From contig NZ_SCNV01000075.1 of the NCBI RefSeq assembly GCF_005503145.1, positions 1 through 34,395 of the forward strand: 34,395 bases of DNA, in the 5' to 3' direction. Below the pieces are notes generated by a model. That model did no database searches, was not told where the DNA came from, and saw only the letters and a program-made list of their open reading frames with translations. The DNA is from Burkholderia sp. 4M9327F10. GTDB lineage: Bacteria; Pseudomonadota; Gammaproteobacteria; Burkholderiales; Burkholderiaceae. Each line of letters opens with the position of its first letter. Position 1 is the first letter of the stretch. This document shows, one piece after another, positions 26,475 through 34,214 of this stretch. The translations under genes were made by a program, and so were the position numbers.

Positions 26475-26750
26475 ATCGTACGTTACTGGGTCTGTTCAGA
26501 CTACGGCGCAGACGTTGGACTACCTGCGAGCAGAGCCAACGGCATGCGCCGCGACCTGCGGCCTCAGCATGCGCGTCTGCACGCGGCAAGCCACCATCAG
26601 CAACGACGATACGGTACGCTTCTGTATAAGACAAACGCATTATTCTGCTAAGCAAATATGCGGGAAATACCGCACCAGGTGATATGCGGACCGCGCATTG
26701 CAGGTATCATCGAGCGCACGCTGACCTGTCCTTTCACCTCAACGCTGAAC
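26475..26750. promoter_or_regulatory. divergent control region with a LysR-type palindrome
   Basis: A 276-base gap between the binding-protein gene (minus) and the LysR gene (plus). An ATAA-N10-TTAT inverted repeat at 26626-26643 fits the general spaced-dyad form of LysR-type sites and sits about 110 bases from the regulator start. Overlapping it, a minus-strand TTGTCT and a TATCGT 17 bases on could be -35/-10 boxes for the binding-protein gene, with a leader of about 130 bases. These assignments are from inspection only. Confidence 0.4.
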
Positions 26751-27665
26751 ATGAAGATCGACGATATCGACGCGTTCGTCGCTGTCCTGCGCGCGCAATC
26801 GCTACAGGAAGCCGCCCAGACCCTCGGCCTCACGCAGCCCGCCATCACGCGGCGGCTGCAGAATTTCGAGGAGGCTCTCGGCATCGAACTGCTCGACCGC
26901 AACACGCGCCCCTTGAAGGCCACCGCAACGGGCCGCGTCGTCTATGAGCAGTGCCGCGTGATCCAGCGCGAACTGGACGTGCTGCGCGAACTGGTAGCCA
27001 ACGATACGCCGCCGGTCGGCGCGTTGCGCCTCGGTGTCGCGCAGACGATCGCCGACATCGCCCTGACCGACGCCATGCGCGAACTGCGCGACGCCTACCC
27101 AGAACTGCAGGCGCGCGCTTCGACCGGTTGGGGCAGCCAGCTGCTGCAACGGGTGGAAGCAGGCGAACTCGATGCCGCGGCAATCCTGCTGCCCGCCAAC
27201 AAGGCCTTCGCCGAACCGCTCGCCGCCCGCTCTCTCGGCCGCATCAAGCTGGCGGTGGTCGGCCCGAAAGGCGCGCTAAAAAAGCGGCCGCACACGCTGG
27301 CCGAATGCCAGTCGATCGGCTGGGTGTTGAACCCGGATGGATGCGGCTTTCGCGAGGGCCTGCAACGGGCGCTGACCGGGCTCGGGCTCGCGCTGAAGCT
27401 GAATCTGGAGACGCTCGGCACGGAACTGCAGTTGCAACTCGTCGCCGACGGCAACGGCCTCGGACTGGTGCCGCTGCCCTTGCTGCAGGCAAGCCGTCAT
27501 GCAGCCAAGCTGGACGTGATCGCGCTCAGCGACTTCAAGCCGCTGATCGATATCTGGTTAGTACACCCTCGTGTGCTGGGCAAGCTGCAGCAGCCGGTGG
27601 AACGCTTCGGCGCCTCAGTCGAGCGGCAATTCAAGGCCGCGCGGCCACAGACGCGCGCGGCCTGA
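26751..27665 (+). CDS. LysR-family regulator
   Basis: A 304-residue LysR-type transcription factor. The N-terminal winged helix-turn-helix (1-60) has AAQTLGLTQPAITRRLQNFEE split around residues 17-37, followed by LLDR and a linker helix. The effector domain covers about 90-295. The ATG at 26751 gives the standard LysR start (MKIDDIDAFVAVL) although no strong ribosome site precedes it; the frame extends upstream to 26658. It is divergent from binding protein 1 and convergent with the rhodanese gene (23 bases between). I infer control of the organosulfur genes, perhaps both flanks. The effector is unknown. Confidence 0.9.
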   Translation: MKIDDIDAFVAVLRAQSLQEAAQTLGLTQPAITRRLQNFEEALGIELLDRNTRPLKATATGRVVYEQCRVIQRELDVLRELVANDTPPVGALRLGVAQTIADIALTDAMRELRDAYPELQARASTGWGSQLLQRVEAGELDAAAILLPANKAFAEPLAARSLGRIKLAVVGPKGALKKRPHTLAECQSIGWVLNPDGCGFREGLQRALTGLGLALKLNLETLGTELQLQLVADGNGLGLVPLPLLQASRHAAKLDVIALSDFKPLIDIWLVHPRVLGKLQQPVERFGASVERQFKAARPQTRAA

Positions 27666-27688
27666 AACATGTGGCCGCGCGACGTGGC

Positions 27689-29290
27689 TCAGATCACATG
27701 GAACCCATGCGTGCCGTCCCGTGCGAGCTGCGCCACCAGCCCATACTCCCAGTCGAGGTACGCCTGCATCGCTTCGTGAGCGTTATCCGTGCCCTCGTAA
27801 GGACGCCGGTAGCGGTCGATGCGCGGTGACGCGAGACGCGTTTCGCCGTGCTCGAGCGGCAGCCCCGCGGCGATCCATGCGTTCGTACCGCCCGCCAGCA
27901 CCTGCACCGGCTTGCCCGTCAACGCCGCCAGTTCAGGCGCGGCGAACCGCGCCAGCGCACTGCTCCCGCAGGTCACCACGTAGCGCTGCGCCTCAGGCAA
28001 TTGATGCAGCGCATCGGCGAGTTGCCCGCGCAATGCAAACCACGCACCCGGAATGTGCTGCTTCACATAGTTCGCACTGGCGGTGAAGTCGAGCAGCACC
28101 GTGCCGGGAGCGTCCAGCAGCCTGGCGAGTTCGGCCGGGGCAATTTCGTCGACCGCGGGCGGCGGCACGGCATTGCGCACTACCGGCGTCGCACCCTCCT
28201 CGGTGAAATCGGCCGCTGTCAGTCCGTCGATCACATACACCTCGACATTCATCTGCGCGAGCCACGAAGCCGTCATATTGGCGCGCACGCCGTCGCTGTC
28301 GGCGAGAATCACGCGGGCGCCGCGCACCGGCGCAAACATATCGGTCTCCTGCACAAGCTGGCCACCCGGCGCACTGCGGAAACCCGGCACATGACTCGCC
28401 TGATACTCCTGAGGTGAACGCACGTCGAAGCGATAGACCGTGCGCACCGCTTCCTCAGCCCAACGGCGCGCTTCGTCGCGCGAGGTGCGGCCCACCTCGG
28501 CGCGATCGGCGACCGCACGGGCCGAGGCTGATGCGGCGACCCGCAGCGCGTCCACCGTGGCCGGTTCGAAACGGCGCCTACTGCCATGCGCGAGCGTCTG
28601 CCCCGCCAGGGTCCAGCCGATCGTGCCGTTACGCAGCGCGGCGACCGGATTCGGCACGCCCGCATTGATCAGCGACTGCGCACCGATGATGCTGCGCGTG
28701 CGCCCGGCACAATTGACGACAATCTGCGTGGCCGGGTTCGGCGCCAGTTGCTGGGCGCGCAACACCAGCTCCGCACCAGGCACGCTGACGCTGCCCGGAA
28801 TGTTCATGGTCTGATACTCGTCGAAGCGCCGGGCGTCGAGCACCACCACGTCGCCGTCGCTATCGAGCAGCGCCTGCAATTGCGGCGCTTCGAGCGAGGG
28901 CGTATGCCGCTCGCTTTCCACCAGCTCGCCAAACGCCTTGCTCGGCGCATTGACGTCCTGGAACAGCTCGCCACCCGCCTCGGCCCAGCCGCGCAGGCCG
29001 CCGGCGAGCAGCGTCACGTCGGTATAGCCCAGCTCGGTGAAGCGGCGGGCGGCGCGCCCGGCAAGACCCTCGCCGTCATCGAGCACGACAATCGGCACAC
29101 TGCGGCGCGGCAGGCGCACCGGCGCCTCCAGTTCAAGCTTCGAGAGCGGCAGGTTGGCCGCGAACAGCGGATGACTGCGTGCATGCGGGTCTTCCTCGCG
29201 CACGTCAAGCAGTGCGACTTCGCGGCGCTCGAGCAGTGCACGGCGCACGTCTTCGAAAGTACGGGTACGGAACTCAGTCTCAAGTGTCAT
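27689..29290 (-). CDS. four-domain rhodanese sulfurtransferase
   Basis: A 533-residue protein made of four rhodanese modules at about 8-110, 130-235, 255-360 and 382-480. The active-site Cys is present in modules 2 (C194, NCAGRTRS) and 4 (C441, TCGSSALA), and replaced by Asp in modules 1 (D71) and 3 (D331). There are thus two inactive-active pairs. No signal peptide is seen, so it should be cytosolic. It should move sulfane sulfur between donors such as thiosulfate or persulfides and thiol acceptors. Its ATG overlaps the stop of the dioxygenase gene as ATGA, so translation is coupled. The same dioxygenase-rhodanese pairing occurs in Pseudomonas aeruginosa (PA2602-PA2603). The last 50 residues are non-domain tail. 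Confidence 0.9.
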   Translation of the reverse strand: MTLETEFRTRTFEDVRRALLERREVALLDVREEDPHARSHPLFAANLPLSKLELEAPVRLPRRSVPIVVLDDGEGLAGRAARRFTELGYTDVTLLAGGLRGWAEAGGELFQDVNAPSKAFGELVESERHTPSLEAPQLQALLDSDGDVVVLDARRFDEYQTMNIPGSVSVPGAELVLRAQQLAPNPATQIVVNCAGRTRSIIGAQSLINAGVPNPVAALRNGTIGWTLAGQTLAHGSRRRFEPATVDALRVAASASARAVADRAEVGRTSRDEARRWAEEAVRTVYRFDVRSPQEYQASHVPGFRSAPGGQLVQETDMFAPVRGARVILADSDGVRANMTASWLAQMNVEVYVIDGLTAADFTEEGATPVVRNAVPPPAVDEIAPAELARLLDAPGTVLLDFTASANYVKQHIPGAWFALRGQLADALHQLPEAQRYVVTCGSSALARFAAPELAALTGKPVQVLAGGTNAWIAAGLPLEHGETRLASPRIDRYRRPYEGTDNAHEAMQAYLDWEYGLVAQLARDGTHGFHVI

Positions 29291-29895
29291 GGAATAGCCA
29301 TCTCCTTCGATACATTCCAGATGTTCGGCAATGCGTCATTCGAGTAGCCGGAGATAAACGCCTTGCGGCCGCCCTGATCCGGGTACACCGAGCGCGACAC
29401 CGCTCCTATATTTGCACCATAAACGTGAATGCTGATCGACACACGGTCGGGGTAAGCATTGCTGACACGATGAATGTCGCCTATGCGCGGCGATACAGCA
29501 TCGACGGCGCCGGTTTCGAGCCGCCTCGCCGTACCGGAAGCAATCACCGTGCCTTTTTCGTCCAGACGATATGGCTGGGCGATTTCAGCGCCGCGCAATA
29601 CACCGATCAGACCCCAAACGGTGTGGTCGTGAACCGGCGTCGTCTGTCCTGGCCCCCACACAAAACTCACGACCGAAAAACGCTGGCGCGCATCGGCGTA
29701 CAGCAGATATTGCTGATAGCGCTCCGGGTTGGGACGCGCATAGTCCTCGGGCAGCCAGTCGTCGTGCGCGATCAGCTCACGTAAATAACTACCGCCCGTA
29801 TCGAGCAGTCTGGCTTCGGGAGGCGCGCTGTCGAGCAGGATGGCGAACTGTTCGACAAACGTGCGCAAGCGGTCATGCCGTACTAATGGGCTCAT
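29287..29895 (-). CDS. thiol dioxygenase, 3-mercaptopropionate type
   Basis: A 202-residue cupin of the cysteine dioxygenase family that adds O2 to a thiol to make a sulfinate. Iron ligands are H89, H91 (PVHDH) and H142 (GDIH). The S155-H157-Y159 outer-sphere triad is complete. Residue 62 is Gln (ERYQQYLL), where cysteine dioxygenases have the carboxylate-binding Arg; this is the mark of bacterial 3-mercaptopropionate dioxygenases. The product would be 3-sulfinopropionate. The start has only a weak GAG site. It precedes and overlaps the rhodanese gene, and lies 121 bases after binding protein 2 on the same strand. An A/T-rich run (about 29935-29957) in that gap may hold its own promoter. Confidence 0.9.
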   Translation of the reverse strand: MSPLVRHDRLRTFVEQFAILLDSAPPEARLLDTGGSYLRELIAHDDWLPEDYARPNPERYQQYLLYADARQRFSVVSFVWGPGQTTPVHDHTVWGLIGVLRGAEIAQPYRLDEKGTVIASGTARRLETGAVDAVSPRIGDIHRVSNAYPDRVSISIHVYGANIGAVSRSVYPDQGGRKAFISGYSNDALPNIWNVSKEMAIP

Positions 29896-30016
29896 AAGTG
29901 GCTCACGCTGAGATGAAAGGATCAGGAGTTAAAGATTAAACGACATGCGCAAAAAAATCCCGCAACGCCTGGCCCTCACGACAAACGCGCACAACGCCGG
30001 TGTACCACGGCGAGGC

Positions 30017-31054
30017 TCAGGCGGTTCGCGCCAGCGCACTGTTGAAGGTGTCGGTCCACAGCGGCGCCACATCCACCCGCCGCTCGATCACCGCCGCACG
30101 CGCGAACGTGTCGGCCACCTGCTGTTCACTGGCAATATCGGCCGCGGTGACACCGGTGATATGGCGCGCCTGGCTCTGGTTGCGGTACAGCGAGAGAATC
30201 GCCTCCTGCGGCACGCGCAGCTCGCCCGACAGCACGCTCGCGTAGTCGGCCTGATGCGCACCGAACCAGTCGCACGCGTGTTGCAGGCGCACCAACAGAT
30301 CGGCACAGGCGGCGTGCCGCGCGGGGTCCGCCAGCGCCGCCGGGTGTCCGTAATACAGGTAGTTGCCGGACAGATAGCCGTTGGCGTTCTTCAGCACCCG
30401 CGCGCCGGCCTGCGAAATGGCAAGCGGCACGTTATAGCCGTAAATCGCCCACGCATCGAGCGTACCCGCGTTGAAGGCCGCGAAGCCGTCACGTGGCGCG
30501 AGCGAAGTGGCCTCAATGTCGTTGAACGACAGGCCCGCTTCTTCGAGCATGCGCAAAAGATAATAGTGGGTTGTAGTGGCGCGCAGATAACCGACCCGCT
30601 TGCCCTTCAGATCCCCGATCGAACGCGCGGCCGAGCCTTTGGGCACCAGCACGACCTGGTTGTTCACATCGTCTTTCAACACCGCGATCACCCGTACCTG
30701 GGCGTTCTGCAGGCGCGCAAAGATCGGTGGAATCTCGCTGCCCGAGGCGACGTCGAGCGAGCCGCCGTTCATTGCCTCCACCATCGCGTTGCCGGACTGG
30801 AACTCGCCCCACTCGATCGCGTAGGGGGTGTTGGCGAGACCGGCCGCTTTCAGCAAGGTGGCATCGCCACCTTTGTAGGTTGCCACGCGCAGGCGCAGCT
30901 TTGACAGATCGATGGCCGTATCGGCTGACGGCGCGGATGCTGCGGCGGCACCCGCCGTGAAAGCGGCGCCGAAGCCGGCAAGACCGGCAGCGGGTAGCGA
31001 CAGCAACAGCCGGCGGCGCCGGGACGACACCGGCGTGTCAGTAAGCACGGGCAT
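30017..31054 (-). CDS. SsuA-like periplasmic binding protein 2 (Tat-type signal)
   Basis: A 345-residue solute-binding protein of the sulfonate/nitrate/taurine class. The N-terminus SSRRRRLLLSLPAAGLAG and the Ala-rich region to about residue 45 form a Tat-like signal. Conserved parts are LRVATYKGGD, EWGEFQSGNAMVEAMNGG, DVASGSEIPP, LKGKRVGYLRATTTHYY and TLDAWAIYGY. The ligand-binding loop differs from protein 1 (GEFQSGNAM versus FNFPAAQPL), suggesting a different ligand. It starts 9 bases after the aldolase-family gene, in the operon LLM monooxygenase - aldolase family - binding protein 2. No permease or ATPase is nearby. Confidence 0.86.
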   Translation of the reverse strand: MPVLTDTPVSSRRRRLLLSLPAAGLAGFGAAFTAGAAAASAPSADTAIDLSKLRLRVATYKGGDATLLKAAGLANTPYAIEWGEFQSGNAMVEAMNGGSLDVASGSEIPPIFARLQNAQVRVIAVLKDDVNNQVVLVPKGSAARSIGDLKGKRVGYLRATTTHYYLLRMLEEAGLSFNDIEATSLAPRDGFAAFNAGTLDAWAIYGYNVPLAISQAGARVLKNANGYLSGNYLYYGHPAALADPARHAACADLLVRLQHACDWFGAHQADYASVLSGELRVPQEAILSLYRNQSQARHITGVTAADIASEQQVADTFARAAVIERRVDVAPLWTDTFNSALARTA

Positions 31055-31063
31055 GAAGAACGC

Positions 31064-31891
31064 TCAGTCGAAGACGTCGGGCTCGGCGGCCACGAGCCCT
31101 TCGAGCAGGCTCTGAAACGCGAACAGCGCGCCGCCTGGCCGCCCCACCTGCTCATGGGTCAACGCAGCAATCTCATGCGGGATGGGCTGCGGTGTGCCCG
31201 CGGCTTCGGCGAGCAATTGCGCGTGACAGGCGTTGTCAAGCGCGATATACCACCACGCCGCGGCTTCGACGCTCGGCCCGGCGGTCAGGATGCCGTGATT
31301 CTTCAGGATCACGGCCTTGTGCTCACCGAGCGCGGCGGCGAGGCGCGCGCCCTCTTCCGTGTCGAGCACGACACCGCGAAAGTCGTCGAACAGCGCATGG
31401 TCCTGATAGAACGCGCACGAATCCTGGGTAAGCGGATCGAGCGTGCGTCCAAGCGTCGACCACGCCTTGCCGTACAGCGAGTGCGTATGCGCAGCCGCCA
31501 CCACGTCGGGCCGCGCCTCATGAATCGCGGCGTGAATTGCAAAGGCCGCCTGGTTCACCGGCCCCTCGCCCACCACGATTTCGCCCTGCGCGTTCACCAG
31601 CAGCAGATCGGAGACACGGATACGGCTGAAGTGCTTGCCGAACGGATTGACCCAGAAGTGATCCGACCATTCCGGGTCGCGCGCGGTGATATGACCCGCC
31701 AGGCCCTGATCGAAACCGTAGCGCGCAAAGAGACGAAATGCGACCGCAAGGCGTTCCTGCCGGTAGCGACGCTCTTCGGCCACGCTTGCCCGCGGCGGCA
31801 CCTCGTCGAACCAGAATTTGCGCAATGGCGCATGGCGCTGCAGCGCCGGTGCGTCTGCAAGAACAGGGGTCACAAAAGCAAGATCGGTCAT
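31064..31891 (-). CDS. class II aldolase/adducin family protein
   Basis: A 275-residue protein of the zinc-dependent class II aldolase/adducin family. The metal ligands are visible as H135 and H137 (AAHTHSLYG) and H199 (KNHGIL). NPFGKHF (82-88) is the phosphate/substrate loop region and GHITARD the N-terminal family block. GGAGG stands 4 bases before the ATG. It begins 11 bases after the LLM monooxygenase gene and ends 9 bases before binding protein 2. Family members split or decarboxylate small hydroxy/keto acids. Here it could process the carbon skeleton after desulfonation, but the substrate cannot be read from sequence. Confidence 0.87.
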   Translation of the reverse strand: MTDLAFVTPVLADAPALQRHAPLRKFWFDEVPPRASVAEERRYRQERLAVAFRLFARYGFDQGLAGHITARDPEWSDHFWVNPFGKHFSRIRVSDLLLVNAQGEIVVGEGPVNQAAFAIHAAIHEARPDVVAAAHTHSLYGKAWSTLGRTLDPLTQDSCAFYQDHALFDDFRGVVLDTEEGARLAAALGEHKAVILKNHGILTAGPSVEAAAWWYIALDNACHAQLLAEAAGTPQPIPHEIAALTHEQVGRPGGALFAFQSLLEGLVAAEPDVFD

Positions 31892-31902
31892 CGCGCCTCC
31901 AC

Positions 31903-32982
31903 TCAGGCAGCCGCGCGTTCGCTACGAGCAATGCGCTCGCGCGTGGCGGGAATCAGTGTGCGGCCGTAGTCGAGCGCATCCTCGAGCGGATCGAAGCCAC
32001 GGATCAGGAAAGTCGTCACCCCCAGCGCGTAGTACTCGGCGAGCGTATCGGCGACCTGCTCGGGCGTGCCGACCAGCGCGGTCGAATTCGAGCGGCCGCC
32101 GATTTCCTTGGCGATCGCGGTCCACAGCCGCTCGTCGGCACGGTCCGCCGCGCCCGACGCCGCCAGCAGACGGCGCGCGCCTTCGCTCTGCGCCGGGCCG
32201 CCCACGCCGAGCCCCTGGGCAGCGCGCAGCCGCCGCGTCTCGTCGAGAATCCGGTCGGCCCGCTGCCACGCCGCGGCCTCGGTATCCGCGAGGATCGGCC
32301 TGAACGACACCGAGAAACGCACGCTACGCCCATGTCTTGCAGCCTCGGCCCGCACGCGCGTCACCTGCTCGCGCACCTGCGCCTTCGATTCGCCCCACAG
32401 CGCATAGACATCCGCATGACGGCCGGCAATCTCGAGCGCGGGCGCCGACGCCCCGCCGAAGTACACCGGCAGATGCGGCTGCTGCAGCGGCTTGACTTCG
32501 GAATAGCCCTGCTCGAAACGGTAGTACTTGCCGGCGTGATCGAACGGCTTATCCGAGGTCCAGATGCGGCGCAGAATCGAGACATACTCGTCGGTGCGGG
32601 CATACCGTTCGTCGTGCGAGAGGAAATCGCCGTCGCGGCGCTGCTCCGCGTCGTCGCCGCCGGAAATGATGTGTACCGCGAGACGGCCACCCGAATAATG
32701 ATCGAGCGTGGCGAGCTGCCGGGCCGCGAGCGTGGGCGCCACAAAACCCGGACGGTGAGCCAGCATGAAGTGCACCCGCTGCGTGACGCTGGCGGCATGC
32801 GCCACGGTCAGCAGCGCGTCGGGGCTGGTCGAATGATGCGGCACGAGGACACGATCGAAACCGGCTTCCTCGTGCGCCCGCGCAAACTGCTCCACGTATC
32901 CGATATCTATCGCCGGACCTTGCGGCGCGTGCGTTTCCGAGACCTTGCGGGTCTGGATCATGCCGATGAATTCGACTGCCAC
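31903..32982 (-). CDS. SsuD-like LLM flavin monooxygenase
   Basis: A 359-residue luciferase-like monooxygenase that should use FMNH2 and O2 to cleave a C-S bond of a sulfonate, releasing sulfite. SsuD-like blocks are HRPGFVAPTLAARQLATLD, SGGRLAVHIISGGD, GDFLSHDERYARTDEYV and LPVYFGGAS. The segment matching the SsuD region that carries Cys54 reads HHSTSPDALL, so that Cys is replaced. The GTG at 32982 is chosen: GGGAGA lies 6 bases upstream and the protein begins VAVEFIGMIQTR. The frame runs to 33048 but adds non-family residues. No NAD(P)H:FMN reductase gene (SsuE) is seen nearby. It heads a three-gene operon. Confidence 0.9.
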   Translation of the reverse strand: MAVEFIGMIQTRKVSETHAPQGPAIDIGYVEQFARAHEEAGFDRVLVPHHSTSPDALLTVAHAASVTQRVHFMLAHRPGFVAPTLAARQLATLDHYSGGRLAVHIISGGDDAEQRRDGDFLSHDERYARTDEYVSILRRIWTSDKPFDHAGKYYRFEQGYSEVKPLQQPHLPVYFGGASAPALEIAGRHADVYALWGESKAQVREQVTRVRAEAARHGRSVRFSVSFRPILADTEAAAWQRADRILDETRRLRAAQGLGVGGPAQSEGARRLLAASGAADRADERLWTAIAKEIGGRSNSTALVGTPEQVADTLAEYYALGVTTFLIRGFDPLEDALDYGRTLIPATRERIARSERAAA

Positions 32983-33245
32983 GATGCGTCTCCCAGATGA
33001 TCGACAGAACGCCGGATGCATGCTGCGCGCACCGGCGGCGACACCCACGGACGGGGCGCCAAACGAGCATCAAAGGTAGCACTGCAACATGCGTTCGTTA
33101 AATATTGATAGCCGATAAAGATATCGCAATTGCATGTTTGTGGTGGCCGGGGGCGGTTGCTAACCTCGCTTCGCTACGGCGCATTCCGGCGGTTACGCCG
33201 ACGGCGCCGCTCCCTTCAATCGTCCTTTCGCGTGGAACCCTGCCG
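32983..33245. promoter_or_regulatory. divergent promoter region, LLM monooxygenase / binding protein 3
   Basis: A 263-base divergent gap. A conspicuous AT-rich island (about 33097-33136) holds three GATA tetramers at 33107, 33114 and 33120 and short palindromes (GATATC, CAATTG). It is the likely promoter or operator for both directions. I cannot tell which regulator binds; the LysR protein at 26751-27665 is one candidate. Confidence 0.4.
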
Positions 33246-34214
33246 ATGAGCGCATTTCGCCCCGACCGCCGCCGCATCCTGCATACCCTTGCCGTCTGCG
33301 GCATTGCGCCTGCTGCTGCGTGGCTGCGCACCACGGACGCGCAAGCGGCGGCGCTGGAACTCGTGTTCGGCGATCAGGCCGGTGGCCTGCGCGCCCTGGC
33401 TGAAGCGGCCCATGCGCTCGATGGGGCGCCGTATCCGTTTCGCTGGGCCAACTTCCAGGGCGCGGCACCGCTCTTCGAAGCACAACGCGCCAATGCCGTC
33501 GATCTGGCGCCGGCGGGCGACCTGCCCGTGCTTGCCGCGGCGATCGGCGACCCGTCCTTGAAGATTGTCGCGACCCGGGTGGGGGCGCCGACCTCGCTCG
33601 GCATCGTCGTGCAGGCGGACTCGCCATTGCGACGCGTCGCCGACCTGAAGGGCAAAACGGTGGTGGTATCGTCCGCACGCGGCAGTATTTCGCAATACCA
33701 GTTGTACGGCGCGCTGGCCGAGGCGGGACTGACGCGTGACGATGTGAACGTGCGGTTTGTGCTGCCGGTGGACGCCTTCGCTGCGTTTGAGTCTCGCCAA
33801 CTGGAGGTGTGGGCGACTTTCGATCCGTACTATGGGACGGCTGTGCAGCGTGGAGCACGGGTGTTGCGTGATGGCACGGGTATCAATACGGGGCTTGGGT
33901 TTATTACCGCATCCGGTGCGGCGGCGGCTGATCAGGCGAAGCTTCCGGCTCTGGCTGATGCATTGCGCCGGTTTCAGCGCGCCGGCGCGTGGGCCGTGGA
34001 GCATCCGGAGGCTTATGCGCAGGTGTATGCGAGTGTGACGCGGTTGCCGGTCGAGACGTCCAGGGTTATTACGGCTCGCTCGGCTTTGCGGCAGCGTCCG
34101 GTGAGTGATGAGGATATCGCTGCGCTGCAGAAGGTCGCGGATCGGGCGTTTGGGCAGCTGATGCTGCCTGCCAGGGTTGATGTTCGCGCTGTCGCGCTGC
34201 AGGGGATTGGGTAG
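33246..34214 (+). CDS. SsuA/TauA-like periplasmic binding protein 3 (Tat-type signal)
   Basis: A 322-residue solute-binding protein of the sulfonate class with a Tat-like leader (DRRRILHTLAV, cleavage near DAQA|AA). Blocks seen are LVFGDQ, FRWANFQGAAPLFEAQRANAVD (split around 62-83), LAPAGDLPV, LKGKTVVVSSARGS and QLEVWATFDPYYG. The ATG at 33246 has GGAA 9 bases upstream. It is divergent from the LLM monooxygenase operon, and no transporter gene follows. In the last 430 bases the codons shift from mostly C-ending to mostly G/T-ending. The TAG stop is immediately followed by repeat copy B. The ligand is probably an organosulfur acid. Confidence 0.87.
   Translation: MSAFRPDRRRILHTLAVCGIAPAAAWLRTTDAQAAALELVFGDQAGGLRALAEAAHALDGAPYPFRWANFQGAAPLFEAQRANAVDLAPAGDLPVLAAAIGDPSLKIVATRVGAPTSLGIVVQADSPLRRVADLKGKTVVVSSARGSISQYQLYGALAEAGLTRDDVNVRFVLPVDAFAAFESRQLEVWATFDPYYGTAVQRGARVLRDGTGINTGLGFITASGAAAADQAKLPALADALRRFQRAGAWAVEHPEAYAQVYASVTRLPVETSRVITARSALRQRPVSDEDIAALQKVADRAFGQLMLPARVDVRAVALQGIG

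Noticed and set aside
31738..33000. Plus-strand open frame of 420 codons opposite the LLM monooxygenase
   Set aside because: Antisense shadow: Arg-rich, no domains, fully opposite a well-recognised flavin monooxygenase and its operon partner.
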